Shown here in pieces: positions 1-7,450 of a stretch of DNA of 13,355 nucleotides (position 1 is the stretch's first letter; each line of letters begins with the position of its first letter). Below the pieces are notes generated by a model. It ran no database searches and had not been told where the DNA came from. It was given only the letters and a program-made list of their open reading frames with translations. Origin of the DNA: a bacterium (lineage in GTDB: Bacteria > Patescibacteriota > Gracilibacteria > Absconditabacterales > Absconditicoccaceae); contig JAHDCT010000002.1 in NCBI GenBank assembly GCA_020629735.1, positions 25,675 to 39,029 of the forward strand. The letters are read 5' to 3'. The position numbers were made by a program, and so were the translations under genes.

Positions 1-2
1 CT

Positions 3-1385
3 GAATGTGAGGTTGTATGTATTGGATGTGAATCAGATAACGTATGTAATCCATACTGTCCTGAAGATCCAGATTGTGACTATGTATGTAATGAATGAGA
101 AGATTGTCTTGCTGTAGATGATGAACTTAATCCAGACGATGCAGATACACGTGCTGAGTGTGAAGTTGTGTGTATTTGATGTGAAGAAGATAATAAGTGT
201 AACCTTTACTGTCCAGATGATCCAGACTGTAATTATATGTGTGTCGAAAATTATTGATGTGTACAAGATGTTGGTGGTGAATATGCATCTGCTGATCAGT
301 GTGTGGCTGAATGTAAGGTATGTCCTGATACACCTGATAATGTTTGCGATCTAAGTTGTCCAAATGATCCAGATTGCTGATATGCTTGTGATCCAATTAA
401 GGGATGTGTTCAAGCTGATGGTGGTCAATACTCTACAATTGCAATTTGTGATGAGAAATGTGCTACTTGTTGAGATGATAATAAGTGTAACCCAGAATGT
501 CCAAATGATCCAGATTGTAGGTATTCTTGTGACCCAATTACTTGATGTACACAAAATGATGATGGTGAATTTGTAAATCTTAGTACTTGTAATGTGTGAT
601 GTGATATTTGTGAAGATGATCGTCTTATTCAAGAACATGGTAGTGCTGATGATGTGCTTTGTTGTCCTGCTAATACTGTATGAGTTGATACAGACGATGA
701 CGGGATTGCAGATGATTGTGCATGTATTAATGACGGAGTATGTGATTCATGTCCTATTGGTATAGACCCAGATTGTAGATATGATTGTGATGCTACTAAT
801 GGATGTGTACAAAATGACTCATGAGAATATACTTCAGAATGAATGTGTACAGACCAATGTAACGTTTGTTGAGATGATGGAGTATGTAATGAAGATTGTA
901 ATGGTACTGATCCAGATTGTAGATATACTTGTCACGTAACTCAATGATGTATTCAAGATGATACAGGTGAATATTCATCATTAAATACTTGTTCAGAAGC
1001 TTGTGGTGAATGTTGAAATGGAGTATTAGAAGGTAAAGAGGAGTGTGACGATGGAGATAAGAATTGAACTTCTCAATCAAGATGTACAATTGTTTGTACT
1101 AAGAAGTGATGATGATGAAATTCAGGTTGATGATCAGGTTCAGGTTGATGACCTAACTACTGTGGTGACTGAATTCTAAGCGAATCTAGATGAGAAGCAT
1201 GTGATGATGGAAATTATGTAAATTGAGATGGGTGTTCTTCTGTATGTACTATTGAAGATAATGGAGTGAAAGATCTTATTAAGATTATCGAAAAGAACAA
1301 AGAGATAATCGAAAAACAAAAAATTCCATTGCCAGCTCCGTTTGAATTGTCAGAAATTACTCCAAAGACATGATCAGCTTTGTAA
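3..1385 (+). CDS. Cysteine-rich repeat surface/secreted protein, C-terminal part (5' end outside window)
   Basis: The frame is open from the left edge to TAA at 1383-1385 (460 residues seen) when UGA is read as Gly. About 62 residues are Cys. Six imperfect repeats of roughly 47-51 residues carry a core like CPNDPDC followed by a C..Y.C....GC.Q pattern and a C...C..C tail. Between the fourth and fifth repeats sits a thrombospondin type-3 like Asp-rich motif (GVDTDDDGIADDC, near 681-719), which suggests calcium binding. A Gly/Ser linker (1107-1151) then leads to a domain with CGDG, EACDDGN and NGDGCSSVC, matching the DUF4215/Myxococcus disulfide-rich repeat family (1161-1247). A charged Lys/Glu/Ile-rich helix-like segment follows, and the protein ends in TPKTGSAL. 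Such proteins are usually exported and disulfide-bonded; the signal peptide would lie upstream. Exact function is unknown. No transmembrane segment is visible in this part. Confidence 0.88.
57..920 (+). repeat. Tandem coding repeats of the cysteine-rich protein
   Basis: Six related units are anchored on Cys codons at 57, 210, 357, 498, 750 and 897. Spacings are 153, 147, 141, 252 and 147 bases. The DNA around 'ccagatgatccagattg' recurs, but conservation follows codons and Cys positions, so this is a protein-level repeat. The long spacing between the fourth and fifth units reflects an inserted Asp-rich segment. Both the DNA similarity and the uniform unit length suggest growth by in-frame duplication. 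Confidence 0.8.
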
Positions 1386-1406
1386 GACTAAAACTACTAT
1401 ACATAG

Positions 1407-1436
1407 AAAAAGAGAGCGTAGCTCTCTTTTTCTTTT
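1407..1436 (+). terminator. Rho-independent terminator after the cysteine-rich protein
   Basis: A perfect 11-bp inverted repeat (AAAAAGAGAGC / GCTCTCTTTTT) with a 3-nt loop GTA begins 21 nt after the stop codon and runs into a T-rich tail. The symmetry would let it act from either side, but no minus-strand gene reads into it. Confidence 0.85.
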
Positions 1437-1544
1437 GATATGTTTGAAATACTTATTTGCGTGTTTTATATTTTTTAATTATATAATTTTGAAAAAAATA
1501 TTTAGTTACGAGGCATTCTTTTTTTGTAATCATCCTAGTATTTA

Positions 1545-1573
1545 TTGCATTTTCGTCTGTGTATAGATAAAAT
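1545..1573 (+). promoter_or_regulatory. Putative sigma70-type promoter for the PHP gene
   Basis: TTGCAT (1545-1550), a 17-nt spacer and TAAAAT (1568-1573) lie 38 nt before the ATG at 1612. The rest of 1437-1611 is AT-rich non-coding sequence in which I see nothing else. Confidence 0.5.
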
Positions 1574-1611
1574 TATGGTGATGTAATTAGTTTTTTTGAT
1601 GATTTTTTACT

Positions 1612-2460
1612 ATGATTCGTGTTGATTGTCATTTTCATCCTAATCTTCTTTGTGATTCTATTCCCTTGGTTTACCAAGAATGGAAAGTAAAATCTCTTTG
1701 GAAGCTTTTTGAACAGTACTCATTGGATGCGGTTATTTGTACTGAGCATGTTTTTAAACAACCAGCTAAAACGTACCAGTTGATGAAAAAATTTGCTCCT
1801 GATAATGCTTCTACTTTGTTAATCCCTTGAGTTGAATGTTTGACTTCTGAATGAATTGATATTCTTGTTTGGGCTGAGGATGAATATGTCTATACTCATC
1901 CAATTTTAATGTCTCCTAAAATTACAAGTTTTGAAGAGATAATTTCGTTTATTGAAAAGGATCGTCGTTTATTTTGTAGTATTGCGCATCCATATGTTCC
2001 CTCTAAAACATGAGTTTTGACTCACTTTTCTCCTGAAGAAGTTAAGTCATATATTCAAAGAGTTTGAGTAGTTGAAAAATATAACTGAGCGTTTCTTTCT
2101 ACTCTTTGTCTATTTGATTCTGTGTTGCATTATTCGATTTGTTGATCTTTACGTAGGACTGCTCATTTAGTAACTGAGCTTCCTGATGAATTTGTGCAGT
2201 GAGTAGCTTATACTTGATGATCTGATGGGCATACTTTATATGAGGTGGGATCTTATATGGAACTTGATTGTGATATCGAGGATATTTATTCTGCTTTAGT
2301 TGATAAAAAGGTAAAGAGAACTATGCACTACTTGAACTATTCTTGGTATGTTGCACTTAAAGAATTTCTTGCTAGTGTTTTAATAGTTTTTTATGAGCAC
2401 ACGAAAAAAACTTTCTGATTTTATAAAACTGATACCACTCATATATCTAAGTTGAGTTAA
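1612..2460 (+). CDS. PHP-domain metal-dependent hydrolase/phosphoesterase
   Basis: 282 residues, UGA read as Gly, ending in TAA. The PHP signature is visible throughout: DCHFH at residues 5-9, TEH at 44-46, GVE at 73-75, AHPY at 126-129, an EKYN segment at 155-158 and SDGH at 204-207. These His, Asp and Glu residues are the expected ligands of the two- or three-metal centre of the PHP superfamily (polymerase/histidinol-phosphatase type). Stand-alone PHP proteins of this size include phosphoesterases and nucleotide or RNA 5'-phosphate hydrolases. The substrate cannot be named from sequence alone. It starts at the first Met, directly before the first metal motif, so the start is firm. No Shine-Dalgarno is seen; a U-rich stretch precedes the ATG. 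It has its own promoter-like site and ends against a convergent tRNA gene. Confidence 0.9.
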
Positions 2461-2480
2461 TATGTATTTTTTATGCAAAA

Positions 2481-2509
2481 AAAAATTCCAAATAGAATTT
2501 GGATTTTTT
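2481..2509. terminator. Bidirectional terminator between the PHP gene and tRNA-Leu
   Basis: An inverted repeat has CCAAAT (2488-2493) pairing with ATTTGG (2497-2502) around an AGA loop. It is extended by T-A and then, after one T-T mismatch, by five A-T pairs. It is flanked by A9 on the left and T6 on the right, so a U-tract follows the hairpin on both strands. It lies 20 nt after the PHP stop and 4 nt beyond the tRNA 3' end, serving both converging transcripts. Confidence 0.75.
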
Positions 2510-2513
2510 GAAT

Positions 2514-2597
2514 TGCCCAGAGAGGGACTTGAACCCTCACGCCCTTACAGGCATCGGATTTTGAGTCCGACGTGTCTACCAATTCCACCATCTGGGC
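2514..2597 (-). tRNA. tRNA-Leu (anticodon CAA)
   Basis: Read on the minus strand, a class II tRNA folds: acceptor stem GCCCAGA/TCTGGGC with discriminator A, a D-arm with GGTAGAC, anticodon stem TCGGA/TCCGA around loop CTCAAAA giving anticodon CAA (reads UUG Leu), a long variable arm containing GCCT-GTAA-GGGC, and T-arm GAGGG-TTCAAGT-CCCTC. The 3' CCA is not encoded. A possible minus-strand promoter, TTGACG (2666 down to 2661), 16 nt, TAATGA (2644 down to 2639), lies upstream. This is not the tRNA-Gly(UCA) needed for the UGA recoding, which must lie elsewhere in the genome. Confidence 0.96.
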
Positions 2598-2696
2598 TAA
2601 CAGAAGGTATATCACCTATTTTATTAATGTCGCTATGTTCATTATTTTTTCATGTGATAGCGTCAAGATGTATAGACATATATTCTTTAAATTCAA

Positions 2697-2724
2697 TTGA
2701 TTTTGTGAAATGCATATCTATAAC
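2697..2724 (+). promoter_or_regulatory. Putative ssb promoter with a leader hairpin
   Basis: TTGATT (2697-2702), a 16-nt spacer and TATAAC (2719-2724) precede the ssb start by about 50 nt. In the leader, AACCA (2734-2738) can pair with TGGTT (2745-2749) and a long T-run follows (2757-2766), resembling a weak attenuator. Both elements are weak on their own. Confidence 0.35.
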
Positions 2725-2776
2725 AACCTGCGTAACCAGTTAGATGGTTCATTTTATATTTTTTTTGACATCCCAA

Positions 2777-3175
2777 ATGATGGATTTGAACAAAGTAATG
2801 CTGATCTGAAGATCGACTACTGATGTAGAGGTTAAGATGATTGAGTCGACAGGTACACCAGTTGTTAATTTCACTATTGCAACCAATAGAAGGTATAAAA
2901 ATAAGGATGAACAGCTTGTAGAAGAATCAGAATATCATAGATGTGTTGCTTATGGTAATGCAGCTGATATTATTGGTAAATATGTAACTAAATGAAAGAG
3001 AATGTATGTTGAAGGAAGATTGAGAACAAGAAAATGGGAAGATACGAACGGAGCTCAAAGATATACAACAGAAGTAGTTGTTGATAACTTCATCTTTTTG
3101 GATAGTAGACCAAGTGCTGATACAAATGGAGCACCAACATGATGAAATGATTTAAGCTTAGAGGACGATTTCTAA
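2777..3175 (+). CDS. ssb: Single-stranded DNA-binding protein (SSB)
   Basis: 132 residues. The single OB-fold of bacterial SSB is recognisable: NKVMLIGR (5-12), VVNFTIATNRRY (29-40), EYHRCVAYGNAADIIGKYV (52-70), GKRMYVEGRLRTRKW (73-87) and YTTEVVVDNFIFL (96-108). It coats ssDNA, normally as a homotetramer, in replication and repair. The C-tail is short and acidic and ends LSLEDDF, a reduced form of the usual DDDIPF-type partner-binding tip. Four of ten Gly codons are UGA, including the Gly of LIGR. Two Met codons are adjacent (2777 and 2780), so the start may be one residue shorter. It is followed by a strong hairpin terminator. Confidence 0.95.
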
Positions 3176-3209
3176 TTCCTCTTTTGTTTCCTTACGTATT
3201 TAGTATATT

Positions 3210-3237
3210 AACCTTAGCCATCTGGTTGAGGTTTTTT
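3210..3237 (+). terminator. Terminator between ssb and lepB
   Basis: A ten-pair stem AACCTTAGCC / GGTTGAGGTT (two G-U pairs) with loop ATCT is followed directly by a T-run. It lies 34 nt after the ssb stop and only 17 nt before the lepB ATG. That leaves no room for a promoter after it, so lepB is either expressed by read-through or started from just upstream of the hairpin. Confidence 0.75.
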
Positions 3238-3254
3238 GTTTGCTCTTTTCTCTG

Positions 3255-3878
3255 ATGAATTTCGATATTATAAAACTTAGGTTCACTATTTTTCTTTTGG
3301 ATCTTTTTGATTTAATTGCGTTTCTTTTCTTTGTTGTATGAATTGTTTTGACGGTGAGATTTTTCATTTTTAATCCATTCACGGTAGTGGGGAAAAGTAT
3401 GGAACCAACTTTTGAACAGTGAGATTTTATTATTGTAGATAAGGTCACTCCAAAGTATGGTACTTTAGAAAGATGAGATATCCTTGTTTTTGTGCCAGAT
3501 GATAAAGATGTACCATTTATTAAAAGAATTATTGGAATGCCATGAGAGACGGTTGTTCTTGATGGGTGAGATATGTATGTCTGTGATTGATTAGTGGGGG
3601 AAGATGATGTAGTAGAACCTCGTGATAATCAAGGTTGCTTTAAGAGTGATATTTCGTTTTTAGCGCCTTGAACGGTGACGAATGCTACGTGAAATAAAAC
3701 AGTTTTTCCTGTACAAGAAGATGGTTATTTTGTAAGTTGAGATAATAGAGAGCACAGTACAGATTCTAGATCTTGCTTTGGTGGTTGATGTTATGCTTGA
3801 GCTAATTATTTAGTATACCCGAGAAATATTATTTGAAAGGTTTCAGTAAGATTGTATCCATCTATTGATTCATTTTAG
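3255..3878 (+). CDS. lepB: Signal peptidase I
   Basis: 207 residues, ending in TAG. An N-terminal membrane anchor (about 18-40) is followed by the serine-lysine protease domain. Box B is GKSMEPT with nucleophile Ser48. Box C/D is FIKRIIGMPGE with general base Lys90. Box E is SGDNREHSTDSR (161-172). The product cleaves signal peptides from exported proteins on the outer face of the membrane. Several motif glycines (GMPGE, SGDNR) are UGA-coded. The segment after box E carries two extra Cys (CFGGGCYAG, 174-182), unlike the usual short SRxFG turn, possibly a disulfide-stabilised loop. The chosen Met gives a normal anchor length. The hsp20 gene starts 14 nt downstream, suggesting co-transcription. 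Confidence 0.95.
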
Positions 3879-3892
3879 TTTCTGTTATTTTC

Positions 3893-4219
3893 ATGGTAGA
3901 CGTTCCTGTTGATATGTATGCATCATCAAGTGAAATAGTTATTGTTATTCCTGTATGATGAACTAATAAAGAATCTTTGTCTATTACTCTAGATAAGAAG
4001 TCGTTAATTATTCGTTGAGAGAGAGTGGCTCCTGTATTTAAAGAAACTATTGTGCCTTTACAGGAGATGTGTTTTTGGTGAATATTTGAAAAACGTGTAG
4101 AATTGCCTGACAGCGTCTACTTTGATAAGATTCATAGTGAACTTACTCCTGAAAATATTTTGATTGTTACTGTTCCAAAAATTATGAGACCTGATGAAAT
4201 TCCTGTAAATATTTTGTAA
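3893..4219 (+). CDS. Small heat shock protein, Hsp20/alpha-crystallin family
   Basis: 108 residues. It matches the alpha-crystallin domain: PVDMYASSSEIVIVIPVGG (5-23) corresponds to the first strands, SLIIRGER (37-44) to the conserved L-x-I-x-G-E-R strand, GIFEKRVELPDSV (63-75) to G-x-F-x-R-x-x-x-LP, and ENILIVTVPK (87-96) to the final L-x-I-x-x-PK strand. The tail ends with PVNIL, a likely IxI/V-type oligomer contact. These proteins are ATP-independent holdases that bind unfolding proteins in the cytoplasm. The N-terminal arm is very short. It sits between lepB (14-nt gap) and the sugar transferase (11-nt gap to the 4231 ATG), so it appears to belong to the same transcript. No heat-shock operator such as CIRCE is visible. 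Confidence 0.88.
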
Positions 4220-4230
4220 TTTTACGTTAT

Positions 4231-4332
4231 ATGTCAGTCTTACAAGGAAAATTCCATTCTCTTCGTCTTTTGAGACCTGTACTACATGCAGTTCTCATTT
4301 TTCTTTTTTCTTTTTTTACTGCTTCGTCGTAG
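4231..4332 (+). other. Probable frameshifted N-terminus of the sugar transferase
   Basis: An ATG 11 nt after the hsp20 stop opens a 33-codon frame that begins MSVLQGKFHSLRLLRP and runs into a hydrophobic stretch, then stops at TAG (4330-4332). The downstream transferase lies in the next frame. Removing one T from the run of seven T at 4311-4317 joins the two frames and gives a 461-residue protein whose first helix continues into LLLRRSTDLIPGVQLRIPP. The frame switch may be a genuine mutation, transcript slippage on the T-run, or a sequencing error. Confidence 0.55.
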
Positions 4333-5617
4333 TACTGATCTTATTCCATGAGTTCAACTAAGAATTCCTCCAATTGATACTACTGAAACCTTACTTTTTT
4401 CTGGTTTAGCAATTGCTATTTTTCTTCTTATATGATTATCGAAGTGAGTATATGAACTTCGTAAACCTTTACATAATTATTATGTTTCTTTTTTAGAAAC
4501 CTGGTTTTGGTGGCTTATGCTCCTTTTCTCATTTGCTTACCTTGGTTTTTGATATGTTTTTGTTAATTGAATTTCTAGATTTGTACTTATTTGGTCCTGA
4601 ACATGATTTCTTATCTTAGGTACTCTTTTTGATTGGTTTTGGAACTATCTTATTTTTTCTTATGAGAAAAAGCATCCATATACCTTACAAGTCCTTTCTT
4701 CAGATAGAAAACTTACGTCGGATATGATAGAGGCGTTTAGCTTATACGATATTTATCATATTCTTGAAGTTAATGAGCGTCTTAATGCTTCTCTTGATAC
4801 TGATTTTCTTTTGGCTTTGTGAGATTATAGTAAACAAGAATTACAAAATTATGCAGATCATGCAAGAATAAAGTGACAGGTTTTTAGCTTTGTTTCTGAT
4901 CATCTAGAATTAGAAGATCTTATTTCTTCACCGACGAGAATATGACCTATAATGGCCTTATCGTATGTACCTTCTCCATTGGAGTGATGGCGACGTGTAG
5001 GTAAAAGATTTTTTGATGTTACCGCTTCTGGTATGTCGCTTTTATTGCTTAGTCCCTTACTTTTTCTTATTGCTTTGTGAATAAAGTTAGACAGTTCTTG
5101 ACCTGTCTTTTATAGACATAAAAGAGTGGGTAAATGATGAGAAGAATTTCTTTTTACTAAGTTTCGCACTATGTTTACTCATCTATCTGTTTGAGATGAA
5201 TATTGATGAGATGACGCTTGGACGTACAAAAAGGAACTGATGGAATCAGATGCGAATGTTCGTAAATGACCATTACAGAAAATAGAAAATGATCCTAGGG
5301 TAACTCGTTTTGGTTGATTTTTGCGTAAGACTTCTTTGGATGAATTGCCTAATTTGTTTAATGTCTTTCGATGACATATGTCTTTGGTATGACCTAGACC
5401 ACATGAGCCATTTGAAGTTGAAAAATATGAATCTTGGCATAAGAGACTGCTTAGTATTAAACCTTGAATGACGTGATATGCACAGTTATTTTGACGTGAT
5501 AAATTGGCTTTTGATGAAGAAGCTAAGCTAGACTTATATTATATTCAGAACTGGTCTCTTTTCTTGGATATCTATGTATTGGTAAGCACTGTTAAAGTTA
5601 TTTTCAAAGGGCGTTAA
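4286..5617 (+). CDS. Polyprenyl-phosphate sugar-1-phosphate transferase (WcaJ/PglC-like)
   Basis: 443 residues from the first in-frame Met; the native start is probably 4231 with a frameshift. The N-terminal half is hydrophobic with about four membrane helices (to residue 120), followed by a soluble segment (about 130-235). The bacterial sugar transferase domain (PF02397 type) occupies 238-443: KRFFDVTASG, the re-entrant hydrophobic helix SLLLLSPLLFLIAL, GPVFYRHKRVG, FTKFRTM, RFGGFLRKTSLDELPNLFNVF, SLVGPRP and IKPGMTGYAQ. The family moves a sugar phosphate from a UDP-sugar to undecaprenyl phosphate, the first step of exopolysaccharide, O-antigen or glycoprotein glycan assembly. The sugar cannot be told from sequence. 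It lies last in the lepB-hsp20 run and is followed by a terminator. Confidence 0.9.
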
Positions 5618-5641
5618 TTTGTTTTTTATTCTAATTCTTTT

Positions 5642-5668
5642 GCCACGCAAATAGTTGTGGTTTTTTCT
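5642..5668 (+). terminator. Terminator after the sugar transferase
   Basis: CCACG (5643-5647) pairs with TGTGG (5656-5660) around an 8-nt loop and is followed by six T, C and four T. It lies 25 nt after the stop codon. Its 3' arm overlaps the -35 box of the next promoter. Confidence 0.65.
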
Positions 5669-5683
5669 TTTAGTGGCTATACT
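5655..5683 (+). promoter_or_regulatory. Promoter of the flavoprotein-oxidase-lyase unit
   Basis: TTGTGG (5655-5660), exactly 17 nt, then TATACT (5678-5683). The predicted transcript start is near 5690, giving a leader of about 25 nt before the ATG at 5715. Confidence 0.6.
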
Positions 5684-5714
5684 TAGGTTAGATGTTTTAG
5701 GTGTCCATATTGGT

Positions 5715-7430
5715 ATGAAACTATCTTACCCTCTTGTTATTGTTTGAACGTGATGAGCTTGATTACGTTGCGCATTGCATTTAAAGGAATCTTGATTTTC
5801 TGATTTTTTGTTGATTGGTGATAGAGCATTTGATGATCCTCATACTACTCAGGCTAGGTGAGGGATAAACGCTGCTCTTCATACTATGGATGTTGAGGAT
5901 ACTCCTTTACTGCATGCTATTGATACTTTTCGTGAGGGACAATTTTTAGCGAATCCGGATATGGTTGAATATTTAGCTGATCATGCTCCAGGTGCAATTG
6001 ATGATCTTGTTCGTTGGTGAGCTCAATTCCACAAAGAAGAAGATGGTAGATTAACTCAGAGATTTTTTTGAGCTCATAGTTATCGTCGTACTGTTTTTTC
6101 ATGAGATGAAACAGGAAAAGAGATGATTCGTGTTATGTCTGCTCGTGCTAAAGATTTATGAATTGAATATATGGAGTACTGCTATGTATACGACCTAGTT
6201 GTTGTCGATAATACTGTTGCTGGTGTAAGACTTATTAATTTAAAAACTGATGAACTTATAGATATATCTGCGGCTCGTGTTGTCTTTGCAACTGGTTGAT
6301 TTTCAAATGTTTACTGGAGATCTTCTTCTAGGAACAAAGAGAACTTTTGAGATTGAATTGCGCTTGCTTATCGTGCGTGAGTGATTGTTTGAGACATGGA
6401 ATTAGTACAATTCCATCCAACGTGATTACTTTATCCAGAAGAAAAATTTTGAGAACTTGTAACTGAAGCTGTTAGAGGAGAAGGATGATTGCTTTTTAAT
6501 GCTGATTGAGAAAGATTTATGAGTCGCTATGATTCTGCTAAAATGGAACTTTCTACAAGAGATGTTGTGGCGAGAGCGAATTTTCATGAGATTATTGAAG
6601 GTAGATGAACAGAAAATGGATGAGTTTATTTAGATGTCACTCATAGGTCCAAAGAATACATTCTAGAGAGGTTACCTAAGATGTATGAGATGATTTTGAA
6701 ATATAACTGAATTAATATTTCTCAAGAGCCAGTAGAAGTAGCTCCAACAACTCATTACACTATGTGATGAATTTACATTGATGCCATTGATTTGACTACC
6801 AATATTGAGTGATTTTATGCTATTGGTGAATGTACAATGTGAGTACATTGAGCTAATAGGTTATGAGGTAATTCTTTGATGGAGACTATGGTTTTTTGAA
6901 AAAGACTTGCTGAGATTCTTCTTTCACAGGTAGATAATTTGTCTCTTCCAGAATTGAGTTTTCCTGATACTGATTATTTTTTTCATGAATCAGTTGATTG
7001 ACTTGATTGAAATAAAATTTTGAAGGATGTGAGAGAACATATGTGGAGATTTGCATGAATACTTAGAACCGAGGATGAACTGCGTATGTTGTCAACGTAT
7101 CTTGATTGAGTTATTAACCGCATGTGAGTGCAATGACTCTTACCCTTAGACAAGGTTTCTGAAAAATATGTCTTACACACGAGGCTATACAGTGTACTTA
7201 CTTTATGAAAGCTAATATGTTTGTGAGCTTTAGAAAGGAAAGAATCTAGATGAGCTCATTTTAGAATTGATTATCCTGAGTTTTCAGATAATTTCTCTTC
7301 TAATATTTTATGGCGTTTGAAATGAAGTGAGCATGTTTTTTCATTGAAAGTAGTTCCTGATATGTCAGACACATTATTAGAATGATTGGAAAAGTATGAA
7401 ACAACTACAAATTACTGACATAGTGAATAG
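5715..7430 (+). CDS. sdhA/frdA: Succinate dehydrogenase/fumarate reductase type flavoprotein
   Basis: 571 residues, ending in TAG. The FAD-binding GTGGAG at 11-16 is coded with UGA for all four Gly. His43 in PHTTQARGGINAAL is where SdhA/FrdA proteins bind FAD covalently; L-aspartate oxidases lack that His. Substrate-site residues are present: QFHPTG (232-237), STRDVVAR with Arg282 (280-287), HYTMGG with His347, and GANRLGGNS with Arg382. Also present are AVRGEGG and the C-terminal ESRGAHFRIDYPE (510-522). Length fits SdhA/FrdA better than NadB (about 530-540). It would interconvert succinate and fumarate. No iron-sulfur or membrane-anchor subunit gene is adjacent, so the electron partner is unknown. 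The oxidase gene follows after 20 nt. NadB remains an alternative. Confidence 0.87.
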
Positions 7431-7450
7431 TTTTATTTATTTTTTTGACG

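Noticed and set aside
1..1100. Overlapping open frames on both strands and CRISPR-like spaced repeats
   Set aside because: The repetition follows codons of the cysteine-rich protein, units are imperfect, and there are no constant repeats with variable spacers. The other frames are by-products of the repeat.
1612..1830. A truncated PHP pseudogene ending at the first UGA
   Set aside because: The same frame continues to 2460 with all remaining metal-binding motifs intact when UGA is Gly.
2462..2743. A plus-strand 93-codon open frame across the tRNA
   Set aside because: It overlaps the tRNA-Leu gene on the opposite strand, and its product shows no recognisable motif.
5715..7430. L-aspartate oxidase (NadB) as the main call
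   Set aside because: His43 at the covalent FAD position and the 571-residue length fit SdhA/FrdA better. NadB is kept only as an alternative.
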